A stretch of 64,000 nt of DNA from Trametopsis cervina (GCA_022385755.1 MU278363.1:250661-314660); one strand, 5' to 3'; positions 1 through 12,433 are shown, numbered from the stretch's first letter. The notes: generated by a model not told the origin, from the sequence alone. Numbers and translations: made by a program.

Positions 1-2065
1 AATATGACTCTCGCCCAGGCTCATACCAGCCTTACCGAAGCATGGCAATCCATGTTGCTACAGGTCGTCCCCTTTACGAGAGGGGATACCGGCGTCAGGC
101 CTACTGTGTTATCTCTGGCTGCGAACCTCTCGTCTGACATTGCGAGCGAAACGCGGTCTGGTGACATGATGTCAAGTGTTCATGGTGCCCGGCTGGCGCT
201 GTTGCTTGCACTCCTAGAGCTAGCATGGTTCTCAACCTCCGACAGGTCAAATGAAGTGCAACATTTTATCTCTGTATCGAAAAGTCTTCGCAGCATCATC
301 CTCAACGAGGCGCAACCTCCCGGCAGGTCCTTCCTCGGTCAGACGTCTGTCCCATTCCACCGACCGCTGCTGCAAGCCGCGTACTTCTGTGCTCGTCATA
401 GTTGGAGTCTACTACGTAGACCAAAGGCACTCAATGCGGACCAACGACTTTCCATAACCTCCATGCTTGAGGCTATTCTTGAACTTGCCATTGATGCTCT
501 CCGTATTACCTTTGACTCAGCGCGACAAAGATTGGATCCCGAGGTAGACCAGGATATGGAGCTCCTTGTCGCGGTCTTTGAGCAATGCACTCGCCCGGAT
601 CTGACGCCATCGACGACCTTTTGGCTAAGCAAATGCCAAGAGAGCGACATCATTCGCGCCAGCCTGCAACTGTTCACCCAAATGGACCTCGTTGGCTATT
701 CAGACATTGATTTCCTCCGAGCGAAGAAGCAACCTCTATACGCAGCTCATGTCCTATCATTCCATCGTGCGTTGGCCAGCATCCCTTCCGCGGCAGAAAG
801 ATTGGCGAGCGAAGGCATTCTAGCGGCATACACTGAGAACGCTCTCACGTCTGCAATCAGAATAGGTTCGATCGAAGCCACCCTACCTGAACTCCCGAAC
901 GAGAGGAGTCCAGCACATTTCGCATACTGCTCCATGCTGTCTGTTATCTCAGGAATTGCAACCGCTCTGGGGAGCCATGGACAATACTTCATCGCGGACG
1001 TCTGTGCGCTGATACAGCTATACAGTGATCAAATTCATCGAGCTCTATCGTGGACAATCGGCGACTCTCTGACACTTCCCCTCCTGGAGGAAATTGAACA
1101 GACTGTCAGCTTATTCTACGCCGTCTCCTGTAGCCCCAGAACGGATGACATCGCGAAGCAAGCAAGTCAGACGTTCGCTTCCGACGCACTGCTGCTTCTC
1201 CAGCAGGTCAACTATGCATTGACCCATCAGAATCATCTGGCTAGCGTCTTTGAGCCTATCATGGCAGACGAGCGGACCCGTTACGAGGCCGATGGACCGC
1301 AGTCCTCCTCTGCGAGTGCGTCCTCGGATATTACTGACCTCACAAGAAGGCCATTTCTGGCGCGAATGGTTCATCGACTGTTCCGGCTTTCGGGATCCGT
1401 TTTATTCACCCTGATCAATATCAGTAGAGCGGACGTCATCCTTCTTGGCGAGCCAGAAGATTGGCCGGTGGATAGAGCTTTGATAGTGCCGGTCAGTCAT
1501 GCATTTATATAATTCATCGTGACTGTCGTTGATATATGTCCAGCATTCGAAGGTGGTGCTCGGAGAACCTATATCGCTAGGCACCTTGCTTGAACTCGGT
1601 AACCACACACTGGATGTTCTTCGTCACCTGGTCGATCGTCCACCAGCGCAGACGGTTGCGGCTGTGTACACGAAAGTCGCTGAAAACCCTCCAGATGTCA
1701 GGGAGAGCACTGTTGTCACGCGTCGCAATCTGGAGGCCGTCCTATTTTTTGCAGTCACCCAGCTGGCGATGTGGCTGAGTAAACCTGAATTCGACGGAGT
1801 GTCTCGCGACATGGATACGGACGACAACATACCGGAATCGCAGATGTCAGAGAAGGAGAGAAGAGCCTCCCGACGACGATCTTTAACATTGGCGGAGAGG
1901 CTGAGGCGCGGGATGACAGGGGAAATGGCTACGGATTTACAAAATTTAGTCGCGAAGGCTAAACTGCTGGTTGCAAAGAGCGATGCATTGGTTGAGAAGA
2001 AAGGTGTCGATTTGAGCGCGGTTCTGTCGAATTTCCTTGCTGAACGGATATTGTTACCCTCGTAG
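1..2065 (+). CDS. NUP188-like nucleoporin, C-terminal part (5' end outside window)
   Basis: Two exons, 1-1491 and 1544-2065, join in frame across a 52-bp GT..AG intron; the splice links ...ALIVP to HSKVVLGEPIS. About 670 residues are visible and the frame is open at the left edge, so the gene starts upstream and ATG 4 need not be the start. The protein is alpha-helical and leucine-rich with no catalytic motif, as expected of the helical-repeat NUP188/NUP192 scaffold of the nuclear pore inner ring. The segment GEPISLGTLLELGNHTLDVL resembles the C-terminus of fungal NUP188 (the Pom34-binding subunit). The family call is from recognition of this tail; NUP192 or another helical scaffold is possible. 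Confidence 0.6.
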
Positions 2066-2469
2066 TCTTGCGTCAGCGTTGTTTTCATATACGTACACTG
2101 TCATATTATTCGCTCATCGATCTGTATAATTCATTGCACATATTGTCCTGATTTTCATATCAGTAGCAGAGGGACCAAAGAACGACTGCCTGTGCACTAT
2201 AACGTGCGACATTGTATAACTGTGTCAGTACCCACAAAGTGTCTAGAAATTGTGTGCAGGTCTTAGGGGTCCGTCCTGATGGCATTCCCTTTTCTGGAGG
2301 TGGCACTCAGGCCCATTCAGGGGAGAAACTAAGTAGAGTTGTCCTAACCTCCGCCCTCTCCCACCCTTCTCACCGCTGCCAATCCGCAGCGCAACTGACG
2401 GTATCTTGGCCGGCTATAAAGCCACATACACTCTTTGAATGTTCCCTACCTCTGCCGCAACCTTCCAGG
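2066..2469 (+). promoter_or_regulatory. Intergenic region and promoter of the Boi-like gene, TATA box at 2414-2420
   Basis: This 404-bp spacer follows the nucleoporin stop. A TATA-like CTATAAA lies at 2414-2420, about 50 bp before the ATG at 2470, in a pyrimidine-rich context. An ORF opens upstream at 2212, but the SH3 domain begins exactly at the 2470 ATG, so that start is preferred. Confidence 0.5.
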
Positions 2470-5400
2470 ATGCCTGAATACGTATACGCCTTGCACGATT
2501 TCACGCCCGAGAACCCGGATGAAGTACCCTTCAAAACGGGAGAGAAGATTGAAGTGGTCGAGAAAGATGATATGTATCAGGATGGGTGGTGGCAGGTGAG
2601 TCATAACCTAAATAGGACGGGAGATAGGCTGCTTGAAACCTTGCCTATGCACATGCGGTTCCTGGGAGGGTATTTACACGATGCAAATGACATGCTGGGG
2701 AGAATACGCGAAACATGCTCATTATTCATCTTCTGTCCATGCTGTGCTCTATGTGCTCATATATTCTATTCTTCAAGGGACGAAATACTGCCGGACAAGT
2801 AGGCCTGTTTCCGCAGTCTTACACCACCTCTCGACCTCCGGTATCTGCACCTACCGAAGTGCCTAAGCCTGTGGCCACAGTAGCGTTCCCCGATGCAGGG
2901 CCCTCGATACCACCGCTTGAACCCAGCCCGGATGAGCATAGGCGGACACTCAGCCAAGGGGAGCAGGATATGGAGGCCACTTTGACGGATGTCCAACGCG
3001 CGATCGAGCAGCTCGGACGGGCGGACGACAGGCGCAGCTTCAGTTATTCCAGCTCGCACGGCGGTGATACAGATCGCTCAGAGACGGAGACGGAGGGCGA
3101 GGCTGGTGATACAGATGATGAAGCTGCGACGAACTGGCATAGGGATGCACGGCAAAGACTTGCCATGCGCGCGCAGCAGCAGAACGAAGAGAGACAAAAG
3201 AGAGAATCTGGAGGCTCTGCACCAATGACTCCTTTGCGGGTTTCTGCGCCTCCGATTGACGTTGAATTAAGCGATGAGAGTGAGGACGAGCATGAGCTGC
3301 ACGAAGAGCCATCGAAGCGACTTTCAAACCGACGGAGCGCGCACACCCCCGATCCTCGCTTTCCTCACATCCCTGAGGGCGACGAGGAAGTGTCTTTACA
3401 GAAATCTACCTCGGAGGAGCCAAGCATCCCTTCGCTCTCCTCTGCTGCTGCAATGACCGCGCCATCGCAATCGGCCTCTACAGAAAGTGAAGGCGGTCAT
3501 ATTGAACCGTCCGAGGATTTCGTTGTACCCTCTCCAAGTCGTGCAGACGATTCTGTTGAAGACGATTTGCCCACTGCGACGGTAGATCGTCTTACTTTCG
3601 AAGATCTACCACAGGCAACAGACATCCCTCTGCCGATGTCCCCACCTGTCGCCGAAATCGAAAGTGTCCCTGTCGAAACACATAGTCCACTCTCTCCTAC
3701 GATATCTTCTCCTCCTGCTCTTGCCATTGTCTCCCCTCAGCCAACTCCGTCTGTAGCTACACAAGACTACCGGATGCCGGGGGCGTTGAATCCTGTAACG
3801 CCTGTGTCACCGGATATTGACGTTCAACCAAGTTCTGTTACTTTCCCTGTTCCTACACCATCTACACAGACAACTCCTATGCCACCTCCACAGCTGGCTC
3901 CCGCTTCAATCCTAGTCGTTCCTCCACCTTTCCTTGAACGTTCAACCTCACCCGGCAGAATCTCTATGACATCTCAAGCCAGACCTACGCCTTCCATTTC
4001 GTCAACTGGTTCCGCAGGATTCAGCAGTGTTGCAGGCATTCAACAGACGCTGACCCCTGCCACAACAGCCATGTCTGCGAAGTCGACCCCAACCCCGCCC
4101 GACCTCAGCCCTATTGGGACTCCGGATAGAGGCAAGGGGTTAAGATCTCATCCTTCCGACTGGACAGTCGATGAAGTGGTCGACTGGTTGAAGTCGAAAG
4201 GCTTTGATTCAGGTGTTTGTGGTGTATTCACCGGTACGCTCTATTTATCTGAGCTTCATCTCGGGGCTAACAACGGGTCTGTAGAGCAGGAAATCACAGG
4301 CGACGTGCTTTTAGAGCTTGATCATAACGTCTTGAAGGTGGAGTTCGGCATTATGGCTTACGGCAAGCGTCAACGCATTCTCAATGCCATTGCGGAACTG
4401 CGTCGACCGCCTTCCTTCAGCGAGTCCGATCACCCCATGCAGAACCTTTCTGCGTCAACAACACAGTCATTCAATTACAGCCATTCACACAATACCTCTA
4501 TGCAGAGTTCTGCCCTCAGCTCCCTCTCGCAATCGTACGCTAATAGTCCTATGACTTACAATGGATCCGGCTTCAGCCCTGCGGCATCATCAGCAGGGAT
4601 TCCTTCATTGGGTCCCGGATCGCTACGTAGTCCGGAGAGTCCAGTTTACATGCCAGCGCCGGAGCCATCAATCACTCCCGCGGTCGCTTTCAGAAATGGT
4701 TGGGCTACGGCTGAACAGCCCTCGGTGACATTCCCATCTGCAGTCGCGAGTCAATCTAGTTTTGTTACAGCCAGGCCCGAGCCGAGCGCAAGCGGATCTG
4801 ACCCAACCTCCTCTTTGTCAACACAGTCAGGATTAGGCTTGGGTCTTGGCTTCCCTACTTCGGGGCCCAAGTCTCAATCGGATTCTCCCGACGCAGCTAA
4901 TGGCAAATCTGTACGCACCGAACTTGTGGAAGGGTACCTGTAACTGAAAGTTATTTGCAGAAGACAAGGCCGTCGAACCTTGTGCTATCGCCAAGTGACG
5001 CCAATCTGAAGGTTACTGCAGTGGGCAGCGACTCTCTTGCTGCCGTTGATGAACGTGCCACTTTGAGCGATGTGAGTAATACTTCCGCAGTGCCAGAACT
5101 ACCCCTTATACTTTCTACGTAGAGCGAGACCGCGCAGATCCAGGGGAAAGTATCGCGACGACGCATCTTCGGGCGGTCAGCGGAATCGACGTCACTAAAG
5201 GAGAAGCCCGGTTCAGTGAGGGACTCCGCGAGCCGTCATTCCAAAGAAGATTCTCCTGCAACCCCAGGTTCTGCACAAACGGATCTTGCTGCGGATTTGC
5301 CTATCCGGCGTCACAGTAAGAAGAAGAGTGGTGACGAGCGCAAGGGTTCTGACCGTCTGAGCTTGTTCGGAGGCATAGGAATGCCGACACTGGGTGGTCA

Positions 5401-7082
5401 TATTGGCCCCAAAGCAAGGAAGCCTGTGCCGCGACTTATTTCGTAAGTTCGCATAGCTCTGCCTGATATCAGCGCCCTGAACGCCACCCTGATAGCGGTG
5501 CTGAAGAAGAACATGATCGAGGTACTCTAAGCACATTCAGGCGAATAGGTCACGGTATGAAGTCTTCAAGTCGACCATCTACTGCCAATGGCAGGGACAT
5601 GCATGAGAAGGAACGTGTAGAGGTTACACTCAAGGCACTTGACCCTGGTCGTGCAACGACGCCCGCTATCAGCGAGGAGAAGCCAAAGCCCAAAGAACGT
5701 CCTAAGGAATCAAGTGTTCTGCGCAAGAGAACAAGTTCAAGCACCGACATTGCCTCGCGATCCCCTGCCGCCCCTGCTGCTGCAGTCGGAATGCAATTGA
5801 AGCCAGGCAAGAGCATTTTAGAACAGATTGGCACTCCTGATCACAACGGCTGGATGCGCAAGAAGAGCGAAAGCTACAATTCTTGGAAGTTGCGCTACTT
5901 CGTGCTGAAAGGCCCTCATCTTTACTGCCTCAAGAGTAGCGACAAATCTGTACGCCCGTTCCGCAGTCATATGGGTTCTGAGCTAAGTTTGCCTCTAGGA
6001 AACTAAAATCAAGGGTTACGTCAATATCGTTGGGTATAGAGTTGTAGCAGACGAGAATATAGACCCCGGCAGATACGGTTTCAAGATGATACATGATTCC
6101 GACAAAACCCACTTCTTCAGTCATGATGAACAACTGGTTATACGAGAGTGGATGAAGGCGCTGATCAAGGCTACTATTTCCCGAGATATCAACAGTATGC
6201 GCATTTGTCCTACATCGCCTTGTGGACTTTTTCTGATTACCCTACAGATCCTGTGATCTCCTCAAACAATATTCCCACAATCCCGTTGACCGTCGCTCAG
6301 GCGATGAATCCTTCGCCGAGACCCCCTTCGCCCACAGCTCGAGCAGCAACGCAGCGCGCCCATAGACGCGACAATCCCAATCAACTCTCTAGTCGCGATG
6401 CACAAGTTCTGATGTCTCTACCTTCCAAAACGAAGTCAGAGAACGGCGATCGTCCACGGCTCGACTCGTTCTTCAACGGAGATACTGCATCCCACAATTC
6501 GACACAGCCTACTTCTCCAAAGAAAGCTTCCTCTGCAGCTCCTCCTCCGCGCCCTTCCCGTGAGATACGGCGTGCATTAAGTAGTGGCGTGCGATCATCT
6601 GTGAGCCCCTCAACATCTCCGCCAATTTAGGAGTATTATCTCACCACAGATTGTAGGCCGATACCACCGTAGATGATAATCTGATAGAATGGGCAAACTC
6701 ACATCTTCCTACGGCACACCAGATCACAGACTCCTCTGGATCACTTTGTAGTGGTCTTGCTCTGTTGCGCTTGGCTGAAGACATCAAGGGTTCGCCGGTT
6801 TCACCGCCAGTACCTGACTCTGCCTTTCCAACTTCACCAACCGACGAGCGCTTGGATGGTCTGTTCAAACTGTTTGACTTCCTACTCGATAATGACGTGA
6901 AGATGGGCACTGTGAGCATCAACGACATTCGTCAAGGCAAGCGAGAGAAGATCATCCAACTCCTGCAAGCGTTGCGAGCATGGGAAGACAAGAGAAAAGC
7001 TATTGCATTATCACTATTCATTCATCCTAATCCTGCTGCTGGAAACCCATTCATGGCCGCACCCGTTCCTTACTTCCATTAA
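2470..7082 (+). CDS. Boi1/Boi2-like scaffold: SH3, SAM, PH and C-terminal CH-like domains
   Basis: Nine exons: 2470-2595, 2778-4233, 4285-4910, 4961-5071, 5123-5442, 5496-5949, 5999-6194, 6248-6600 and 6657-7082, giving 1355 residues with consistent phases. Domains in order: an N-terminal SH3 (starting MPEYVYALHDF, completed across intron 1), a long Ser/Pro/Thr-rich disordered region, a SAM domain near residues 497-565 (DWTVDEVVDWLKSKGFD then EQEITGDVLLELD), another disordered stretch, a PH domain near 991-1085 (GWMRKKSESYNSWKLRYFVL) and a C-terminal helical region resembling a CH domain (LFKLFDFLLDND). Boi proteins link Cdc42 signalling, phosphoinositides and exocytosis at sites of polarised growth. 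The third intron-free-looking stretch 4234-4284 is a 51-bp intron without stop that interrupts SAM; removing it restores the SAM consensus. Confidence 0.85.
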
Positions 7083-7554
7083 ACCAACCATCCTCCAAGT
7101 ACTTGGTCTCCTGGACCGTTGACTATCTAACGGATCTGGATGGGCTGTCACTCCTTTATGCTTTGGTTTCTTCTCCCTATTGCTTGAATAACCGTTACCT
7201 AACTACTTATATTTCGTATCGTGAGCATATGCTATATAAATCAGCGCACATCCCAGTTGTGGTCTCCCACAACCTTCATCTGTAAGTCCAATAAGACGCA
7301 ACATTCGTTCGAGACCGGCCCTCGCGCAAGGCCACAGGTTTTGTGTATCTACACAATTGTGCATACGTGGCAGTACGGTCATGAGCGTGTGGTTGATCCT
7401 GTAGATGCCTCCGCACTTGCGCTCTCCTCGATATGAATTGGTAATCGATCTCAAATTTTGCTCCAGTACATGATCGCGCGTTAACTGCAATCTACGCTGA
7501 CTAACCCTTCTCAGAACTAACTTTCATCTTCGCAGTTTTAGAGCATAGTACGCG
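7083..7554. promoter_or_regulatory. Intergenic region between the Boi-like gene and TTC27
   Basis: This 472-bp stretch contains only short overlapping ORFs without protein-like features. TATATAAA lies at 7233-7240, but it is about 315 bp from the TTC27 ATG, so its role as a TATA box is uncertain. Confidence 0.3.
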
Positions 7555-10290
7555 ATGAGCTTGAGCATTAGTCCGCTCGAGAAAGCTCTATTAACCGGAC
7601 AGTGGGCAGATCAAGTGGAAAGCCCGACATGGCTCCTGGAGCTGGGAAAGAACACAGTGAACGGCGCCTTTCGTGAGGTCCTCACTTCACCTCACGCCCA
7701 GACGTTCTTCACAATCCGCGAAACGCTTGAGGATGTCGCAAACACTTCCTTAGCTGAGTGGTTCACCTTCAACTCCCAAGAAACAGACGATCCTGTAGAC
7801 CAGGAATATATACGACTTATTCTGGCCATTGCGAGTCTGCACGCGTTTTTGCAGGTTAACTGGACAGGTCCCGATCTCGATCTAAACCCCCTCGACGTCT
7901 TTGGCGTACCGACGCACCTCCAAGCCTCATTGAACGATGAGTTGCTACATTCTAAGGCCATAGCAGAGCTGGCTAGCAACGGCGAACCTGCATACCACCT
8001 TGCAGAATTCCCCGTATTTCTGCGCCTGGCTGAAATTCTGCTCAACACGCCATTCACTCACCTTAAATCGGCCGCATGGTGGAGGCTTCGCGCCTGGTCA
8101 ATCCATGAGCATGTTTTAGACGAAGCTGTTACGCCTCCGGAAGACCTTCTCAGTTCTCTCGAGCCTTACGTGGAATTCGCGGCATCCGAGCCTGACTTGA
8201 TCGGCCAACTCCTCCTCGAAGAAGGTCTCCTTGATCATGCGCTAGGACAGGATAAGCACGCGTCAGAGATGTTTGTTCGCGCAGCGAGAGCCACAAAGCT
8301 AGAGTACGAGCTCACAGGAGCGCTGGGAAAACGAACGAAGTTTCAACAAACAGACGTAACCCAGCTGGTGTTGCTAGCTGAATCACGGACACAAGACGAT
8401 GCAACATCAACTGACGAACGCTCCAACGGCTCCTCGACGCAGGAACCTACACCCGAAACGCTCGCTCTCAATGATGATACCCTTCTGGAGCAGACCGAAT
8501 TCACATCATCATCCCCCGCCGCCCCCGGATCCCGTCTCAGCCATCTCGACCCTTCCAACCAACCTGCTCTCCACCCGTTGGACCAATGCATATTCCTAGC
8601 CATGTGCCTCAATGTCAAGAACATGTCTCCCCTGCACGGTCTAACATCTGAACAGATGGCTCCCTACGTTGCTCGCGTCATTTCCCATCCCAAAAACTGG
8701 TCCGTTCACACGATGGCACTGCTCCTGCGTTCCCGGCTGGAAGCACACCGGACGCGCACGGTTGAGCGCTCGACACTACAGCTTCAAGCTCTTGTGGATC
8801 AAATGCCGACTGCTGATTCTGCCGTTACGGAGCGGCTGCTCTACATCCACGCTCTGCCACTTCCGAGCAAGTGGGAGCTACAGCGGGAGCTCGCGCTCCG
8901 CTTCCTCTCGCTTGGTGTCGTAAAGTCAGCGCTGGAAATCTTCGAACGACTCGAGCTATGGGAGGAGGTCGTTCATTGTTGGCAGAGCCTGGAGAGGCCT
9001 GAGAAGGGTATCGCCATCGTCCGCGATCTTTTGGAAGGAAAGAAGGCCGAGGCGGACGTTGTTATCGCGCGAGGGAAATCAACCTCTGAAACACGACAAC
9101 AGACAATAGACTCAGCTCGGGAAGCTAAACTGTGGGCCCTGCTCGGAGATCTTGAGCCTGAGAAGGCACTGGAGCACTACAACCGTGCTTGGGAAGTCTC
9201 TAAGGGGACCTCAGGGCGTGCGATGAGATCGCTCGGTGGATATTACTTTGCCCGGGCAGACTACCCCAACGCCGTTTCGTGCTTGCGCAAAGCGGTGAAG
9301 ATCAATCCCTTGTTATCACGGTCCTGGTTCATCCTGGGTTGTGCCTATGTGCGCCTACAGGAGTGGGAGAATGCGGCGGAAGCGTTCACGCGATGTGTTA
9401 GTATCGATGATGAAGATGGCGAGAGCTGGAATAATCTGGCGAGCGCGTATCTACGGATGGATGCCGCAGATGAAAAGACGGAGAGGGGTGCTGATAGCGA
9501 GGTACTTGATAATATCGATGCCACGTTTTCCAATTCACCTCTAATGATATCATCGCAGACAGAGGGTCCCTCCGGGGGTGCTGACGATGCTGCATCGGGC
9601 CACATACCCTTTTCAAATAAACTCCTCGCCTTCCGTGCGCTGAAGCAGGGCCTCAAAAACCACTACGATAACTGGCGCATGTGGAATAACTACATGATCG
9701 TGGCGCTGGATGTTGGAGAGCTTCCCGAGGCATGCCGTGCTCTGTCCCGAGTGGTAGAGGAACGTGCCGCAAAGGATGGTGCTGAGTGCGTCGATGAAGA
9801 CGTACTGGACCGTCTCGTCGACGCTGCCACGCGCGAGGAAGCGCAGAACGCAGCCGCCAGAGAGGGTGACGAAGTTGCGGCTCAACTCGTCAGGGGAGGC
9901 CTGCTTAGACAAGTCACAGATCTCTTCGACAGAGTCATCCTCCCGCGTGTATCGTCCGGTCGCATCTTTCGTGCCAAGGCGCGTCTGCTCACATCTCAGC
10001 AACGTTGGCAAGAAGCGCTTGAAATGTATATGGAAGCGTACCGGACAAGCACCGCAGGGACGATGGAGAAAGGTGAAACAGATGTCCAGAAGTGGAGGCA
10101 GGCGGTGGGAGAAGTCGAGGAGATGGTCGATGTCCTCAAAAATTTCGGCCCTCGGGTAGAAGGCTCAAAATGGCGCCTGCAGGCGCGAAGTATCGTCAGG
10201 ACCTTCATAGGCCGGACGAAAGACTTCGAGGACGAGCCTGATTGGTCCCGTTTGACGGACCTGCAGGAAGACCTCCGCCAGGAAGATTAG
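7555..10290 (+). CDS. TTC27: TTC27/Emw1-like tetratricopeptide-repeat protein
   Basis: A single uninterrupted 911-codon frame, which is exceptional in this intron-rich window. The N-terminal half is helical with few motifs. Tetratricopeptide repeats follow near residues 525-640 (EKALEHYNRAWEVS, YPNAVSCLRKAVKINPL, WENAAEAFTRCVSIDD) and a further helical block carries FRALKQGLKNHYDNWRMWNN, typical of TTC27. The length is close to human TTC27 (843 residues). The yeast homolog Emw1 (YNL313C) is essential and linked to cell-wall integrity; TTC27 acts as an assembly cofactor for other proteins. The first ATG gives the conserved N-terminus and follows a pyrimidine-rich leader. Confidence 0.85.
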   Translation: MSLSISPLEKALLTGQWADQVESPTWLLELGKNTVNGAFREVLTSPHAQTFFTIRETLEDVANTSLAEWFTFNSQETDDPVDQEYIRLILAIASLHAFLQVNWTGPDLDLNPLDVFGVPTHLQASLNDELLHSKAIAELASNGEPAYHLAEFPVFLRLAEILLNTPFTHLKSAAWWRLRAWSIHEHVLDEAVTPPEDLLSSLEPYVEFAASEPDLIGQLLLEEGLLDHALGQDKHASEMFVRAARATKLEYELTGALGKRTKFQQTDVTQLVLLAESRTQDDATSTDERSNGSSTQEPTPETLALNDDTLLEQTEFTSSSPAAPGSRLSHLDPSNQPALHPLDQCIFLAMCLNVKNMSPLHGLTSEQMAPYVARVISHPKNWSVHTMALLLRSRLEAHRTRTVERSTLQLQALVDQMPTADSAVTERLLYIHALPLPSKWELQRELALRFLSLGVVKSALEIFERLELWEEVVHCWQSLERPEKGIAIVRDLLEGKKAEADVVIARGKSTSETRQQTIDSAREAKLWALLGDLEPEKALEHYNRAWEVSKGTSGRAMRSLGGYYFARADYPNAVSCLRKAVKINPLLSRSWFILGCAYVRLQEWENAAEAFTRCVSIDDEDGESWNNLASAYLRMDAADEKTERGADSEVLDNIDATFSNSPLMISSQTEGPSGGADDAASGHIPFSNKLLAFRALKQGLKNHYDNWRMWNNYMIVALDVGELPEACRALSRVVEERAAKDGAECVDEDVLDRLVDAATREEAQNAAAREGDEVAAQLVRGGLLRQVTDLFDRVILPRVSSGRIFRAKARLLTSQQRWQEALEMYMEAYRTSTAGTMEKGETDVQKWRQAVGEVEEMVDVLKNFGPRVEGSKWRLQARSIVRTFIGRTKDFEDEPDWSRLTDLQEDLRQED

Positions 10291-10588
10291 ATGTTGGGAG
10301 CTGCTGGGAGATAGACATCTGTATACCGCTGCGATAGCGGTGGAACTGAGATCGGATACGTGCTTCGGGACATGAGTCTTACGTTGTGTGATGGTCTCCT
10401 TTCATAGAGCCAGCATGATGCGGCATCTGCGGGCAGGGTGTGTGATGTGCCACTTGAAAAGACAATCGCTGTACAAGATGACGATCTGATTGAGATAAAG
10501 CTTATGGCGGTGTCTGTATGTAGATGAACGTGGAAGATGCATCGTAAACAAAGCACTGCAGTTCCGGAGGTAGAGATACACAATCAAG

Positions 10589-11042
10589 TCACCAGTTGAG
10601 GACCTGTGATATTCGATTTAGGGTCAGGGTCGTTACGATCTCCGTCACCACCGGCAGGGCAGCTTGTTTCAAGGTCAGGCGAGCGTTGAAGGATTCGCCA
10701 CCCTGCACCACTTCCCACACAGCTACTTGCACGTTCTTATGATCATAACACTGTGAATGGGTCGTCAATATTTGATCGGACAGAAAGGGGATAACTTTAC
10801 TTCATATCTCGTAGGAGACACCTTCCACTTGTACTCTTTGCCGCTCTGAGTGAGGAAGTAACGGCTATGATAGAGTTTAGACCCTGTCATCCATTCCGAT
10901 GTCCAAGTCAGACTTACGTATTGCTATCCCGTTTACTTGGTCTTATGTCGTTTGCCATGGGGTGAGTGCTAGTGTTCCCGTAGGCCAAGTTGCCTGGGGT
11001 ACGCGAAGGGCCAAAGTAAAAGAAAGATGACACAGGTCCCAT
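10589..11042 (-). CDS. Small DUF6593-like protein
   Basis: Three minus-strand exons: 10918-11042, 10801-10864 and 10589-10750 (116 residues from the ATG at 11042). Introns are 53 bp (GTAAGT..CATAG) and 50 bp. Features matching the basidiomycete DUF6593 pattern are FYFGPSRTPGN near the start, RYFLTQSGKEYKWKV in the middle and a C-terminal VVTEIVTTLTL. No function is known for the family. The frame of exon 1 stays open upstream to an ATG at 11525, which would give 277 residues, so the start is uncertain. The opposite strand also has a 110-codon ORF here, judged a shadow. Confidence 0.5.
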
Positions 11043-11977
11043 GATATCAGGATGCTGTTGAGCCCATGGTGCTTCCCGAACAAGCTTGAGCAGCAAATTT
11101 GGAAGTTCTTCAACCTGTGAAGACTGATTTAATGCTGTAGTTGTGAACTGCGAATTATCAGTGAAGTACCTGAGCCCTGGATACGAAGACACGTATTTTA
11201 GTACAGGATCCCAGCGGAAAATTGAGGCACAGGTTAATGGGACGTACACAGTGAAGGCGAGTCGATTTTCCAAGTCTGTGAATCGAACAGCCCACGGTTC
11301 GGAGCCGTATTGGAGAAGTAAATGGGTAGTAGACATGCCAATCAAGCAAGCGAAGTACAAGGACGAACGGGAGGAGAAGATACATTCTAAGGCGGGGTTT
11401 CTTACGGACCATATAAGTTGGCACGAACAAGGCTGCCCTAGAAAGGAAGGGTCAAACGGGAGCGATGTTCGATAGCTCATCCACGTGGTAAACACGCAGG
11501 GCATTCTGTATACCGGACCTTTCACTGCAGTGAAATCATGGTATCAACTCTGTGACCTCCGAGGAACCACATAATGGATCGGAGGTCACAACACTTATAA
11601 TTGTCTTGCATTGTCACTGCAGGTGTTCAGCTCGCCCTTCCCCCGATAGAACGGCGGTATGATGATGCACTATCACATCTGATCCTCATATCACGACTTG
11701 CAAGATAGTTCTACTGAACTACTCCAATGGCGGTAGTTATAGTGGACCTGTGAATGCGGTTCTCCGCTGATGGCGCAAGAAGAGCGTCCGGAGCCAGCAA
11801 CAAGCCTGACCGCGACCCTTGAAACTCCCTGACCTATCCGGGTTACGTATCAATGACACCTGGGTACCTATTGGTGGGGTTCTAGGAGCTATTCAGACTT
11901 GAGAATCGTGGTGGCCGGTAACTGCGCTCACCTTGAGTTGAAATACACCGCTGCCTGGGTTCCAGCAGTACGGTTGC
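11043..11977. other. Region upstream of the DUF6593-like gene
   Basis: From 11043 to 11525 the minus-strand frame of the DUF6593-like gene is open and may be an N-terminal extension. Its composition is protein-like (for example PWAVRFTDLENRLAFTVYV), but I recognise no domain. From 11526 to 11977 I see no gene on either strand. Confidence 0.3.
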
Positions 11978-12433
11978 CTAATCATAGACTGTGACGAGTC
12001 AGCCTGAGACCGAACACAGTGAATAGTTCTTTCTAAAAGATCTCACCATGAATAATGCCTGTGCGCGCAAAGATAGCAAAACGTGAGAAGCCATGAGCAA
12101 GAGTAGGCAGCCTGCGAACGTACCGTAGAACAGAGTCCAAACAAGGAGGAACGAGAACATGTTCTCCTGACCCGGGTTTATCAAATCCCACATTCCTCCA
12201 GGCGCATACTTCGCTGGTTTCGCTTTACACTTCACGTACAAGCAAGCGAATGTCAATAGAGTCGAGAACCCAAACAGGCCGAAACCCAGCCACGTCTCGA
12301 GTCCCAATATACCAGCAGCGGCACCGGCGAAACAGGACGAGAGGAACTTGATTGTGTAGATTTTGGAGCCATTGTACTGGACGTTCGGAGGATACAGAAG
12401 CTGAGCAGCTACGTCCCCGCCATCGTTGGACAT
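11978..12433 (-). CDS. EMC6: ER membrane protein complex subunit 6
   Basis: Three minus-strand exons: 12124-12433, a 12-nt exon 12047-12058 and an 11-nt terminal exon 11978-11988, separated by 65- and 58-bp introns. The product is 110 residues, the usual EMC6 length, and ends YGIIHVYD as expected. Hydrophobic segments lie around FLSSCFAGAAAGILGL, LFGFSTLLTFACLYVK and FSFLLVWTLFYG. EMC6 is a core membrane subunit of the ER membrane protein complex, which inserts transmembrane helices. Reading through the first intron would add a false hydrophobic tail of about 40 residues. The start at 12433 (MSNDGG) is chosen over an upstream in-frame ATG at 12541 for its family length. Confidence 0.92.

Noticed and set aside
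11143..11475. Plus-strand ORF of 110 codons
   Set aside because: It is antisense to the DUF6593-like frame, has no splice context and no recognisable pattern.
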